A stretch of 64,000 bases of DNA from JAJPJE01 sp963724985 (GTDB taxonomy: Bacteria; Acidobacteriota; Terriglobia; Terriglobales; Acidobacteriaceae): the NCBI GenBank assembly GCA_963724985.1, contig CAVRWV010000022.1:1-64000 (forward strand), written 5' to 3'. The first letter of the stretch is position 1. Each line of letters opens with the position of its first letter. Shown one piece after another: positions 1 through 10,500 of this stretch. The notes under the pieces were generated by a model, which saw nothing but the letters and a program-made list of their open reading frames with translations, ran no database searches and had not been told where the DNA came from. The translations under genes and the position numbers were made by a program.

Positions 1-2
1 TT

Positions 3-1409
3 GTTGATCAGTACATTCGCGGACAGATTCCTTCGCACGAGATATCGAGCATCATCGACAACATTGGATTGCCGTACAGCGGCATCAATTTGTCATACAG
101 CAGTTCGGCTCCAATCGGTCCCGAGGACGCTGACATCCTCGTGAGCTTGTCGCCGGATCACCATCCGACGGCGAAATACGTTCACGATTTGCGTGCGGGC
201 CTGGCAACTAAGTTTCCCGGCGTGACCTTTGCGTTCCTTCCGTCTGACATCGTCAGTCAGATTCTGAATTTCGGATTGCCAGCGCCGATCGACATCCAAG
301 TCGTGGGCAACGATCAGGACGGAAACGAAAAATATGCGGACATGCTCCTGCAAAAAGTACGCAATGTGCCAGGCACGGCAGATCTCCGTATCCAACAGCC
401 TACGGATCAACCGAAGCTCCATATCTACGTGGATCGCACCAAGGCCAATGCGATTGGCTACACCGAGCGCGATGTCGCAAGCAATCTTCTGGTTTCACTG
501 AGCGGAAGTTTCCAAACTTCTCCTACCTTCTGGCTCGATCCCAAGAGCCACGTGAGTTACCAGATCGCGACGCAAACGCCGCAATACCGGGTCAACTCTC
601 TTCAGGATCTGGAGAACATCCCGATCACCGGGCCAAATCCGAATGCTCCGCCAGAAATTCTTGCGAGCCTCGCTTCCATTCAGCGCGGTGTGGGATCAGC
701 CGTCATCTCGCACTATGACATTCAACCTGTCGTCGATATCTATGGAGCCGTACAGGGGCGCGATCTGGGAGCGGTATCGCGGCAGATTTCGCAAATCGTG
801 AATGACACGCAGAGCCAGCTTCCTCGTGGATCGCGCGTGATCATCCGTGGACAAGTTAAGACCATGCGCTCGTCCTACATCGGATTGCTGGGCGGACTGG
901 CGTTCTCCATTCTTCTTGTCTATCTGCTCATTGTTGTGAACTTTCAGTCATGGCTTGATCCCTTCATCATCATCTCTGCATTGCCTGCGGCGCTCGCGGG
1001 GATCGCATGGTTCCTATTTGTTACAGGGACCAGGCTGAGCGTCCCGGCATTGACGGGATCCATCATGTGTATGGGAGTGGCTACGGCGAACAGCATTCTG
1101 GTCGTGAGCTTTGCGACCGAGCGGATGCAGGAGGGCAAAGATGCCGTCTCAGCCGCGCTCGAAGCCGGCTTCACACGTTTCCGTCCGGTATTGATGACGG
1201 CGTTGGCAATGATGATCGGCATGGTCCCAATGGCAATTGGTATGGGTGAAGGCGGTGAGCAAAACGCACCGTTGGGCCGCGCAGTGATTGGTGGCTTGCT
1301 CTTCGCCACGACGGCAACTTTATTTTTCGTTCCTGTCTTCTTCAGCGTCGTCCACGGACTTCGCACCCGAGTCCGGGAAGAGGAAGAAGAGGAAATTGAA
1401 GCAGCATAG
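3..1409 (+). CDS. RND efflux transporter permease subunit, C-terminal part (5' truncated)
   Basis: This is the C-terminal part of an AcrB/HAE-type RND inner-membrane pump that exports small molecules using the proton gradient. The reading frame is open to the window edge, so the true start lies upstream; 468 residues are visible of a family usually over 1,000. The first half is a periplasmic porter/docking-like region. The second half has the expected run of hydrophobic helices, beginning near the GLLGGLAFSILLVYLLIVV stretch, with PALTGSIMCMGVATANSIL and the RFRPVLMTALAMMIGMVPMA segment typical of the last transmembrane block. It ends in an acidic tail of consecutive Glu. The adaptor starts 25 bp downstream and the outer-membrane factor follows, giving a complete tripartite operon order. 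The substrate cannot be read from the sequence. Confidence 0.93.
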   Translation, partial: VDQYIRGQIPSHEISSIIDNIGLPYSGINLSYSSSAPIGPEDADILVSLSPDHHPTAKYVHDLRAGLATKFPGVTFAFLPSDIVSQILNFGLPAPIDIQVVGNDQDGNEKYADMLLQKVRNVPGTADLRIQQPTDQPKLHIYVDRTKANAIGYTERDVASNLLVSLSGSFQTSPTFWLDPKSHVSYQIATQTPQYRVNSLQDLENIPITGPNPNAPPEILASLASIQRGVGSAVISHYDIQPVVDIYGAVQGRDLGAVSRQISQIVNDTQSQLPRGSRVIIRGQVKTMRSSYIGLLGGLAFSILLVYLLIVVNFQSWLDPFIIISALPAALAGIAWFLFVTGTRLSVPALTGSIMCMGVATANSILVVSFATERMQEGKDAVSAALEAGFTRFRPVLMTALAMMIGMVPMAIGMGEGGEQNAPLGRAVIGGLLFATTATLFFVPVFFSVVHGLRTRVREEEEEEIEAA

Positions 1410-1434
1410 CGATTCGAACTGATTTGGGGTCTTT

Positions 1435-2658
1435 ATGAATATCGAACAGTCACCAGAAGATGAGATCGTTAGCGTGGAGCCCACGTCCAACACACCCCCA
1501 GCACCGCAAAGCCGGAAACAGAGACACTGGGTTGTCGCGGTAGTCGCGTTCGTCGTGGTTGCGGCAGTGTATGTCGGCGGAGTGTTGCCGCGCGTGAAAG
1601 CACGTGCGGCGCTCAAGACAGAGACTGCGGAAATGGCGATCCCGACTGTCTCAGTTGTTCAGCCGCAGGCGACCGCACCAACGCAGGAACTGGTTCTACC
1701 GGCGAACGTTCAACCTTATATAGTTGCGCCCATCTACGCGCGGACCAATGGCTATCTCAAGGCCTGGTACGTTGACATCGGTGCGCACGTCAAGCAGGGA
1801 CAGTTGCTCGCTGTCATCGAGACGCCTGAGATCGATCACCAACTGCAACAGGCGCGCGCTAATCTGGGAACCGCGCAAGCCAATCTCAATCTGTCGCGAA
1901 TTACGGCAGACCGGTTCCAGGGATTGCTCAAGTCGAACTCCGTCTCCCAACAAGATACGGACAATGCAGTGGGCACCTACGACGCGAATCTGGCCATCGT
2001 GCAATCGAATTCGGCGAATGTGAAACAGCTCGAGGCCCTGCAATCGTTCCAGAAGATTTATGCGCCCTTCGACGGCATCATCACCGTTCGCAATACAGAT
2101 GTAGGCGCCCTCATCAACTCTGGCAGTGGTGGTGGCCCAACTACGCAGCTTTTCCAGATAGCGCAGCCGCAGAAGCTACGCGTCTACGCAAATGTGCCTG
2201 AAGCCTATTCCAAAGCTGTCCGTCAAGGCATGACGGCGCAACTCACTCTGGCGGAATTCCCGGGCCGCCAGTTTGAAGGCAAGCTGGTGCGAACGGCCGA
2301 AGCGATCGATCCGGCTACTCGCACCTTGCTTGTCGAAATCTCCGTGAACAATCCAACGGGCACACTGTTCAGCGGCTCTTATGCCGAGGTTCACATCAAG
2401 CTGCCTGGCGGCGCCTCGACTTTTACGATTCCCGTGAGCGCGCTTTTGTTCCGTTCGGAAGGATTGCGCGTGGCGACCGTGCAGAATGGCGATCGCGCAC
2501 AATTGGTGCCGGTGACGGCCGGGCACGATTTTGGTGATCGCATCGAGATCGTCGCTGGGCTAAAGGGTGGCGAGTCAATCGTCCTGAACCCACCGGACTC
2601 GATCAGTTCCGGACAGCCGGTACGCGTCAGTCATGCTTCTACACCGGGAGGTGTGTGA
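1435..2658 (+). CDS. RND efflux periplasmic adaptor subunit (HlyD/MFP family)
   Basis: This is the membrane fusion protein linking the RND pump to the outer-membrane channel. It has 407 residues. An N-terminal cytoplasmic tail of about 30 residues is followed by one hydrophobic anchor (VVAVVAFVVVAAVYVGGVL). Next come a lipoyl/barrel-sandwich half motif (YARTNGYLKAWYVDIGAHVKQG), an alpha-helical hairpin rich in Ala, Gln and Asn, the second lipoyl half (IYAPFDGIITVRNTDVGALI) and a beta-barrel/membrane-proximal C-terminus. It sits between the pump gene (25 bp gap) and the outer-membrane factor, which it overlaps by one base at TGATG. Co-transcription and translational coupling are likely. Confidence 0.94.
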   Translation: MNIEQSPEDEIVSVEPTSNTPPAPQSRKQRHWVVAVVAFVVVAAVYVGGVLPRVKARAALKTETAEMAIPTVSVVQPQATAPTQELVLPANVQPYIVAPIYARTNGYLKAWYVDIGAHVKQGQLLAVIETPEIDHQLQQARANLGTAQANLNLSRITADRFQGLLKSNSVSQQDTDNAVGTYDANLAIVQSNSANVKQLEALQSFQKIYAPFDGIITVRNTDVGALINSGSGGGPTTQLFQIAQPQKLRVYANVPEAYSKAVRQGMTAQLTLAEFPGRQFEGKLVRTAEAIDPATRTLLVEISVNNPTGTLFSGSYAEVHIKLPGGASTFTIPVSALLFRSEGLRVATVQNGDRAQLVPVTAGHDFGDRIEIVAGLKGGESIVLNPPDSISSGQPVRVSHASTPGGV

Positions 2659-4148
2659 TGCTGGTACACAGACTATCGTATCGCTCAAATACTTTTGTTC
2701 TGTCAACTCTCGCTCTGCTGGCAGCAATTGTTCTCGCTAGTTGCACAGTAGGTCCGAAGTACCAGCGCCCGCCGGTTCCAGCGCCTCCGGAGTTTAAGGA
2801 AACGGGAAACTGGAAACCTGCTCAGCCATCAGACGCGATGCTCAAGGGTAACTGGTGGGAACTTTTCGGCGATCCTCAACTGAATTCGCTCGAAGCTCAG
2901 GTCAACGTGAGCAACCAGAATCTGAAGGCCGCGCAACAACAATTCCTGCAGGCTCGTTCGCTGATCAAGTTCAACCGTGCGGACTACTTCCCCACGGTTT
3001 CCATCAATCCTTCCGCTACACGCACACGCGAGTCGGCGAACCGTCCGCTGCTCATTGCGAGCGACGGTCAGACGTTCAACGATTTCATTCTTCCTGTCGA
3101 CGTCAGCTATGAGCCTGATCTCTGGGGACGCGTCCGCCGCACAGTAGAAGAGAGCCGGGAAAATGCGCAGGCAAGTTTTGGAGATCTCGAGAACGTGAGC
3201 CTGAGCCTGCATGCAGAACTCGCGATGGACTATCTGCAATTGCGTGGACTAGATGCGGAAGAGCAGTTGCTGACGTCTACAGTGGAAGCATTCAAAGAAG
3301 CGCTGCAACTCACGCTTAATCGCTTCCACGGTGGAGTCGCGTCCGAAGTCGATGTCGCGCAGGCAGAAACGCAACTGAAGACCACGCAAGCTCAGGCGAT
3401 CGACGTAGGCGTGGCGCGAGCTCAGTTCGAGCATGCCATTGCGGTGTTGATTGGCAAACCGCCCGCAACGTTCGCTCTGGCTCCGAATCCACTCACAACT
3501 CCACCGCCGCCAATTCCCCCGGGATTGCCATCGCAATTACTTGAGCGGCGTCCGGACATCGCGGCGTCCGAACGGAGGATGGCCGCCGCGAATGCGCAGA
3601 TCGGAGTTGCCAAGACCGCGTACTACCCGCTAGTCAGCTTGGCTGCCTCTGGCGGTTTTGAGACCGCAGCTCTGGGAACACTACTCAACGGCCCGAGCGG
3701 ACTCTGGTCAATCGGCGGAGCAGCCGCACAAACTATCTTCGAAGGAGGCCGTCGACGCGCAGTCTCCGATCAGGCCCGTGAAGCCTACGACCAGAATGTC
3801 GCTAATTATCGCCAGACTGTGCTTACAGCATTTCAGGAGGTTGAAGACAATTTGGTGGCGCAAAGAATTCTCAGCGACGAAAGTCGCACTCAGGATGAAG
3901 CTGTCGCCGCAGCGCAACACTCGCTCGATCTTTCTACTACTCGCTATAAAGGTGGAGTCACAACGTATCTGGAAGTGTTAACAGCGCAAAGCGTGGCTCT
4001 CTCCGACGAACGCACCGACGTGCAGATCCTCGAACGGCGGATGGCTGCAAGTGTCCTGCTGATCAAAGCCCTGGGTGGAGGTTGGAATGTAGCGCAGATG
4101 CCGACGCTGGCTTCCATCGATCACGCCAACGCGACGGCAGGAAAATAA
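2658..4148 (+). CDS. Efflux outer-membrane factor, NodT family lipoprotein
   Basis: This is a TolC-like outer-membrane channel subunit of the RND system, 496 residues. The signal peptide ends in a lipobox (VLASC, Cys near residue 29), followed by the family hallmark TVGPKYQRPPVP. It contains two outer membrane efflux repeats; the C-terminal one includes RRPDIAASERRMAAANAQIGVAKTAYYP, here cited as the family motif around residue 300. I chose ATG at 2658 because a purine-rich GGGAGG lies a few bases upstream and the ATG overlaps the adaptor stop. A GTG at 2655 is also in frame. The gene ends 8 bp before the convergent sigma54 regulator. Confidence 0.94.
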   Translation: MLVHRLSYRSNTFVLSTLALLAAIVLASCTVGPKYQRPPVPAPPEFKETGNWKPAQPSDAMLKGNWWELFGDPQLNSLEAQVNVSNQNLKAAQQQFLQARSLIKFNRADYFPTVSINPSATRTRESANRPLLIASDGQTFNDFILPVDVSYEPDLWGRVRRTVEESRENAQASFGDLENVSLSLHAELAMDYLQLRGLDAEEQLLTSTVEAFKEALQLTLNRFHGGVASEVDVAQAETQLKTTQAQAIDVGVARAQFEHAIAVLIGKPPATFALAPNPLTTPPPPIPPGLPSQLLERRPDIAASERRMAAANAQIGVAKTAYYPLVSLAASGGFETAALGTLLNGPSGLWSIGGAAAQTIFEGGRRRAVSDQAREAYDQNVANYRQTVLTAFQEVEDNLVAQRILSDESRTQDEAVAAAQHSLDLSTTRYKGGVTTYLEVLTAQSVALSDERTDVQILERRMAASVLLIKALGGGWNVAQMPTLASIDHANATAGK

Positions 4149-4156
4149 TGCTGAGC

Positions 4157-6370
4157 TTAGCTCTCCTGGCGCGGAATGCCGAGCCTGCGCATCTTGTAAA
4201 TCAGTGTTGTGCGTGGAACGCCCAGACGCGCGGCAGCGCCACTGTCTCCACCCAGCACCCATTGCGTTTCTCGGAGCGTCGCAATGATGTGTTCGCGCTC
4301 CACATCTTCCAGTGCAGTTGCTCGGGAAGGCTCAGATCTCGGGGCTCGATCAGGCCGAGAGGAGGAATTGGGCATTTGCAACTCCGAAAGCGGAGCCAGC
4401 AATTCTTCCCCAGGCGAAAGAATGACGGCACGCTCGATGAAGTTTTGCAGCTCGCGAATATTCCCCGGCCAATCGTATCGCATCAGCGCCGTGAGGACTG
4501 CGTCCGGAACGTGCCGGATCTTCTTGTTCATCTCGTCGGAATATCTTTCAACGAAGCGTCGCACCAGGTCAGGAATATCTTCGGACCGTTCTCGAAGTGG
4601 CGGCAACACGATCGGAAAAACATTCAGGCGATAAAACAGATCCGCACGAAATTGATTGTCTTCGATCATGCGCCCGAGATTTCGATGCGTTGCGGCAATC
4701 AGGCGCACATCGACGCGGATCCCGCGTGTGCTTCCCAGGCGCTCGAACTCCTGCTCCTGCAGCACGCGCAAAAGCTTCGGCTGTAGCTCCAGAGGTATGT
4801 CGCCGATTTCGTCGAGGAAAAGAGTGCCCTTGTTGGCCAGTTCAAAGCGTCCGATCTTCTGCGAAATTGCTCCTGTAAATGCGCCTTTTTCATGTCCGAA
4901 AAGTTCGCTTTCCAGCAAGCCGAGCGGAATCGCGGCGCAATTCAGCTTGACGAAGATGTGATCCCGGCGCGAGCTCGTGTTATGGATCGCCCTCGCGATG
5001 AGTTCTTTGCCCGAGCCCGTTTCTCCATGAATGAGCACGGTGGAATGCGTCGGAGCGACTGTCTCGACCTGTTTGAGAACGCGCTTAAGTGCGTCGCTGT
5101 GGCCGAGAATCTCGTTGAAGTCATGCCCGGTGCGGATTTCGTTTCGGAGATAACCTCTCTCCTCCGCCAACCGTTCTCTGGATTCGTTGACGCGCTCATA
5201 CTCCAGCGCGTTGTAAAGTGCGATCGCCACCTGGTTCGCGACCTGTGTCAGGAATCTCACATCGCAGGGGCGGAATGCGTCTTTCTGTCGATCGAGCAGA
5301 TGAAGCACTCCGAGCTTTCGTTCTTTGTAGGTGATCGGCAAGAAGCATCCCGACTGAAATCCTTCTCCAGCATTCGCCCTCAAAGCGACGGCAGCGAGAG
5401 TCGTCGGAGGAGTTCCGAACACAAACGGCTTCCCTGTTGAGTACGCAATCCCCGGGCTGCTGCCATCAATGGGAAGCATCATCGCTTCCTCGATGAAACC
5501 TCTGCCGTCGGGATAGTCGAGCCCGACCACGCGCAATCGTTTACCATCCGGATCTGGCAACGAGAGGCAGGCTGCATCTGATCTCATGGCGAGGCGAACA
5601 CTGACCGGCACGGACGCGATAAGGTCAGCAAGAGCTAGGTTGGAAGCGACCGCATTATTCACTTCGAGCAGCAACTTCAGCCGATCGCGCTCTTCACTCA
5701 CCTCTTGCCGCAACTCATCCAGCTTCTGATAATTCAGCGCATTCTCGACTGCGACCGCGACGTGCCTCGCGACTTGCGACAGCACCTCGAGCGACGCCTC
5801 ATCGTATGCATCGGGCTGTGTGCTTCCGAAGCAAAAAGCTCCCAGCTTCTGCCGCGGAGTGGTGAGTGGCAGGCAGCAAAAGGATTGCAAAGCACGTTCC
5901 CGCAGTATGCTCACTGGACGCGGGAAGCGAGACTCTCGGTTCATATCGTCGATCACGAGCGGCTGCTGGTGTTGGAGGACCCATGCAGCCGGCGACTCCG
6001 ACATCGAGAATTCCATGCCTGTTGTCACGGCGTGTTCGCCGCCAACGACTTCCAGCACTCGCATTACATCCTGAGCTGAGTCATGTAGCAGAACGCTGAG
6101 ATAGCTGAATTCCACGAGCGAGTGCAATCTGCCGCTCAAATTACGAAAAAGCTCGTCAAGCGTCTTGTGGGAGGTTATGAGCCGAGAGATTTCCAGCAAC
6201 TCCCCATACAACTCATCCCTTCCAACAGCACTGTTCTCATTTTCTGCGAGGTTTAACATAGGGATCCGATAAGCTTGGCGGGGAAATGTCAGCTGATGTC
6301 GACCTCTCGACTTCTCCCTATGCATAAGACGAGTGATGGATGCCGCGGGATTCAGTAATCGCAACAACAT
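4157..6370 (-). CDS. Sigma54-dependent transcriptional activator with two GAF domains
   Basis: This is an enhancer-binding activator that would open sigma54 promoters in response to a ligand or redox signal sensed by tandem GAF domains, similar in layout to FhlA. There are two N-terminal GAF domains (about residues 45-190 and 220-370). A central AAA+ domain carries Walker A GETGSGKE, the sigma54-contact motif GAFTGA and Walker B LFLDEIGD. A C-terminal Fis-type helix-turn-helix carries AAARLGVPRTTLIYKMRRLGI. I placed the start at ATG 6370, which has GGAG five bases upstream. ATG 6259 is a plausible shorter start just before the first GAF domain, and a TTG at 6415 is less likely. It is divergent from the aldo/keto reductase, but its targets are unknown. 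Confidence 0.9.
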   Translation of the reverse strand: MLLRLLNPAASITRLMHREKSRGRHQLTFPRQAYRIPMLNLAENENSAVGRDELYGELLEISRLITSHKTLDELFRNLSGRLHSLVEFSYLSVLLHDSAQDVMRVLEVVGGEHAVTTGMEFSMSESPAAWVLQHQQPLVIDDMNRESRFPRPVSILRERALQSFCCLPLTTPRQKLGAFCFGSTQPDAYDEASLEVLSQVARHVAVAVENALNYQKLDELRQEVSEERDRLKLLLEVNNAVASNLALADLIASVPVSVRLAMRSDAACLSLPDPDGKRLRVVGLDYPDGRGFIEEAMMLPIDGSSPGIAYSTGKPFVFGTPPTTLAAVALRANAGEGFQSGCFLPITYKERKLGVLHLLDRQKDAFRPCDVRFLTQVANQVAIALYNALEYERVNESRERLAEERGYLRNEIRTGHDFNEILGHSDALKRVLKQVETVAPTHSTVLIHGETGSGKELIARAIHNTSSRRDHIFVKLNCAAIPLGLLESELFGHEKGAFTGAISQKIGRFELANKGTLFLDEIGDIPLELQPKLLRVLQEQEFERLGSTRGIRVDVRLIAATHRNLGRMIEDNQFRADLFYRLNVFPIVLPPLRERSEDIPDLVRRFVERYSDEMNKKIRHVPDAVLTALMRYDWPGNIRELQNFIERAVILSPGEELLAPLSELQMPNSSSRPDRAPRSEPSRATALEDVEREHIIATLRETQWVLGGDSGAAARLGVPRTTLIYKMRRLGIPRQES

Positions 6371-6452
6371 CAACGCTCCAGACGGCGCATATTCATCTCG
6401 CAACTGGCCGTACAAATGCTAGGTCCTATGGCAGAGCCGAAGGAGGAACAAC

Positions 6453-7433
6453 ATGCAGAAGCGATATCTCGGGAACAGTGATCTCTCGATTACGCCGATT
6501 GGAATCGGAGCGTGGGCGATGGGCGGCGGTGGCTGGGAGTTCAGCTGGGGACCGCAAGATGACGCTGACTCGATCGCTGCCATCCACGAAGGATTGGATC
6601 GCGGAATCAACTGGATCGATACCGCTGCGGTCTACGGACTGGGCCATTCCGAAGAAGTCGTCGCACGCGCCCTCAAGGGACGGGGCAATCGTCCATATGT
6701 CTTTACTAAGTGCGAACGAGTGTGGGACGACAACGGCGTGATCGGTGGCTCGCTGAAAGCTGAGTCGATCCGTCGTGAAGTGGAGGCGAGCCTGCGCCGC
6801 TTGCAAGTTGATGTCATCGATCTTTACCAGATCCATTGGCCTCAGCCAGATGCTGACATTGAAGAGGGCTGGACGGAGATGGCACGCCTGAAAGAACAAG
6901 GTAAGGTGCGGTACATTGGAGTGTCGAATTTCGATGCCGCACAAATGCGCCGTGCGCAGAGCATCGCTCCTGTCACCTCGCTCCAGCCGCGTTATTCCTT
7001 GCTCGCTCGCGAAATTGAGGAAAGCATTCTGCCGTTCGCCGCCGAAAATAATATCGGCGTAATTGTTTATTCGCCCATGTACTCGGGCTTACTCAGCGGG
7101 GCTATGACTCGCGAGCGCATTGGGTCTTTTGCATCCGATGACTGGCGCAAGCGGAACGCTAACTTTCAGGAGCCGCTACTCTCCCGCAATCTTCGTCTGG
7201 CCTGCTTGCTTCGTGACATCGGCAGCCGCCATGGTCGAACCGCGGGCGAAGTCGCAATTGCGTGGACTCTGCACAATCCTGCAGTGACTGGCGCGATTGT
7301 CGGCGTGCGCAGGCGCTCTCAGGTTGAGGGCATCATCGGCGCCGGCGACTTTCAGTTGAGCAGCGTGGAAGTCGCTGAGATCGAAAATGCGCTCGAGCAG
7401 GAATTGGTTGGCGTGTCCGAGAAATGTAAGTGA
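6453..7433 (+). CDS. Aldo/keto reductase
   Basis: This is a cytosolic NAD(P)H-dependent oxidoreductase of 326 residues that reduces aldehydes or ketones, or oxidises sugars. The AKR catalytic tetrad is visible: Asp in WIDTAAVYG, Tyr in the same motif, Lys in YVFTKCER and His in DLYQIHWPQPD. The cofactor-binding part near the C-terminus (TGAIVGVRRRSQVEGI) is also present. A strong ribosome site (GGAGGAA) precedes the ATG. It is divergently oriented from the sigma54 activator, about 80 bp away, so shared regulation is possible but not shown. The substrate cannot be assigned. Confidence 0.92.
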   Translation: MQKRYLGNSDLSITPIGIGAWAMGGGGWEFSWGPQDDADSIAAIHEGLDRGINWIDTAAVYGLGHSEEVVARALKGRGNRPYVFTKCERVWDDNGVIGGSLKAESIRREVEASLRRLQVDVIDLYQIHWPQPDADIEEGWTEMARLKEQGKVRYIGVSNFDAAQMRRAQSIAPVTSLQPRYSLLAREIEESILPFAAENNIGVIVYSPMYSGLLSGAMTRERIGSFASDDWRKRNANFQEPLLSRNLRLACLLRDIGSRHGRTAGEVAIAWTLHNPAVTGAIVGVRRRSQVEGIIGAGDFQLSSVEVAEIENALEQELVGVSEKCK

Positions 7434-7476
7434 GGCGCCACCAACCCGTGCGCGACGAATCCACAGCAAGAAAAAA

Positions 7477-7505
7477 GGCAGGTTCTGAGTTCGTCAGAAC
7501 CTGCC
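7477..7505 (-). terminator. Rho-independent terminator of the TonB receptor gene
   Basis: Two perfect 12-bp arms (7477-7488 and 7494-7505) flank a 5-base loop. On the minus strand the hairpin is followed at once by six T residues (the A run at 7471-7476). It lies 35 bp beyond the stop of the minus-strand TonB receptor. On the plus strand there is no T run, so it mainly serves the receptor gene, although it may also weakly end the aldo/keto reductase transcript. Confidence 0.88.
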
Positions 7506-7539
7506 GTTAGCCGACGAGACGCTGGTGATTCCTGGCTAA

Positions 7540-10500
7540 CTAAAACGTGAAGTGCAATCCATACTGAAGTTCCCGTCCGGCGTTCCCAACCACCGATGTT
7601 GCCTGGCCAAAGCCATTACTCAATGTTTGGTGACTAATGACGTTGTTAGTTGGGCTGCATGGCGCGTACATCCCGGCGGCATTCGCGGAGCCGCAGTTTA
7701 CGGTCGCGAATGTTGTACTCGCGCCAGCCAAACCGTTGGTTTGATCGCCGCGGAAATTCGCGTGGTTGAGCAGGTTGAACAGATCGAGGCGGAACTGCAT
7801 TCTGACGCGTTCCGTCAGCTTGAAGTTCTTATCGATCGATAGATCGGTGTTCAACAAGCTCGGCCCACGGCAGTAGCCTCGCGGCTCCATGTTCGGCATG
7901 ATGGTGCCGATCTGGTAGCCGACCAGCGTGAATGCATTTGGATTGACGACCTGATCGCCATCCGAGATGCCGCAACTCTGCCCCGGCACAATCAGCGGAC
8001 GTTGCATGCTTCTTTGGTTGGCATTGTTAAACAGTCCCTGCAGACCATCTCCGTAAGCGGCCCCTGCCCTGAGACTCGCATTTTCCTGAAGACCGTTCTG
8101 GTATGCCGTCTGCGAGTTACCCATGGCTTCCGTCGTAATCAATCCCAACTCCCACCCTCCCAACGCTCCTCGAACCGCTGAGTTCATGTGGCTGAGGTCG
8201 GGCAGATAGTAGTTGAAGTTTGCGGTGAAGATGTGAGGCCGATTGATCGCTGAATTGCCACGATCCAACCGTGGATTGGTGGGGTCCATGAAGCTCTCTG
8301 GCCCAATGTTCCCGGACGAGTCGTCCAGAAGCACATTCGCGATCGAGTGCGACCACGTGTAAGCCGCGGTCAACTGCGATCTCTTGTAACGCGTCTTGAA
8401 CAGTGTCTGCAGCGAGTGATAGGTTGCGTCGCCCTGATGAGTAAACCAGGTCAGCGCACTCGAGTAATTGTTAAATTCGTAGAACCCGGCCGCTTGCACA
8501 TCCCCACTCCCCATAAACGACGCGGCTAACCAGTTCTGCGGAGCAATCTGGTTGAGGTCGTAACTTGAGGTCTGGTGAATGGCATGGTTTCCGACGTAGC
8601 CCAACTCGAGCGTTGTATCTCGAGCAAGACTGCGCTGTATGCTGAAGTTCCACTGATACGAAACGGGAACGATGTCTCGCGCGTCCATACCTCCTGATGG
8701 AGCGGCGCCCGGATTGAGCGCTGCTACACCGCCGTCCAGAGGCCTTTGATAACTGGCCGTGACGGCAAATGGAGCGTTGTCGACCAGCGTGTAACGGCTT
8801 ACGCGCTCGCGTTGGAAGAACTCGCCCGCACCGATGCGGATCGCCGTATTCCCATCGCCCCACGGATCCCACGCGATACCAACTCGCGGTGCGATCATGT
8901 GATTGTTGTTGTTAACCAGCGCACGGCCCGGTCCAGGAGTTCCTGAACTGAAGTTGGTTCCAAACTGCGCGTTCGCTGCGCCGCATGGATCCGTTCCCGC
9001 TACAATCCACAATCCATTGCAAGCGTCAGATGGAGACAACGCCGGGTTATAGAGGGATGGCTGGAAGTTCGTGATCTGGTTGTTCGGTTGGTAGGGAGCG
9101 TACAGGAAGGACCACCGAAGACCCACGTCCACAGTCAGACGCGGCGTGACCTTCCAGTTATCGGCAATGTAGAACTCGTCATCATGCCAGCGCAATTGCG
9201 CGCGAACATTCGTCGAGGTCTCCTGCAAGTTCCAGGCAGCGCCAGGGAGCAGGACATTAGCGAGATTGTTCCCCGTACCGCGAATCGTTCCCGCTGCGTC
9301 GGTATAGGTGAGATTTCCGTCATTGGTGCCGAAGATCGGGCGCTCCGAGCTGGACGTGCTTACATCTTCGTTCTTTCCATTCCAACTCATCAGCACACCG
9401 AACTTCAGCGTGTGCTTTCCGATGATCTTCGAAGCGTCGTCTTTCGCTACGTAAAGGTCGAGTGTGTTGTTCCAGGGAGCAATTGACCAGTAGTTGTTAC
9501 CGCTCCCGTAGTTCCCCATTCCGCCCCACATTGTGGGAACGCCAGCAGGGTCGCGTTTGATCGACTGCGGATACTCAGTCGGGATTGCTGCGCTGATTGC
9601 ATTCAGCAGAGCTGGTCCGTACAAATATCCGTTGTTGGGGTTAATCCCGCCGGGAGTAATGTTGATGCGATTGTTCGAATAGCTAAACTCCGCATCATTC
9701 ACCATTGTCGTTCCGATAGTTCGGGTCCACTTGCCGACCATGCTCTTGGAGGGCTGCGCCCAATTGTCATTCAATGCCGGGAAGGGATCTTCTCCCCAAT
9801 AGCCGGCGTTGTAAGCATTGTTCGTCCACGTGTCCTGGGTAAAGCGGCCCATGATCGTGTTGCTCTTGTTCAGGTTGTAGTCAGCACGGATGTTCTCCTG
9901 CCGCCACATCAGCGGGGTCGCCAAGGACGACGACCAATTGTTTCCGTTCACCGTTGCCTGATTTGGCAGCGGATATTTTTCTGCCAACAGCAACCCAGCG
10001 GCGCTCGGGTTCGCAATCTTCAGCGGATTGCCCGCCGCCTGCAATGCGACTGGAATTGTCGGCGTGGGTTCCCCGCAACTTACGCCTTGGGAGAAATCGC
10101 CCAAAGCTTCAGCGGCGGTTGGGACACAAGCCGTCTTCGTGATACCGCGAATTTCGTGGTTCCACTCCTGACTCCAGAAGAAGAACAGCTTGTTCTTAAC
10201 AATCGGGCCGCCAAATGAGTAGCCCCAGTCGTTGCGGTTCACTTTGTCCTTGCCGTCATGGGGAAGCGTCTGCCCGGCTGCATCGGCAATCGCTGTACGT
10301 TGTGCTGCGAAATACGTGCGAGCATCGAGCGCGGTATTGCGTCCGCTGTACAGCGCGCTGCCATGCCAGTCGTTGCTTCCACTACGGGTAACGATATTGA
10401 TAACCGCGCCTGCAGCCTGACCATATTCAGCGCCATAGCTGTTGCGCAGCATCTTGAATTCCGCAATCGATTCGATCGATGGATAGATCAGAATCGTGCG

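Noticed and set aside
4082..4786. Plus-strand frame overlapping the end of the outer-membrane factor and the sigma54 regulator
   Set aside because: It is antisense to the conserved AAA+ and Fis domains and shows no family pattern.
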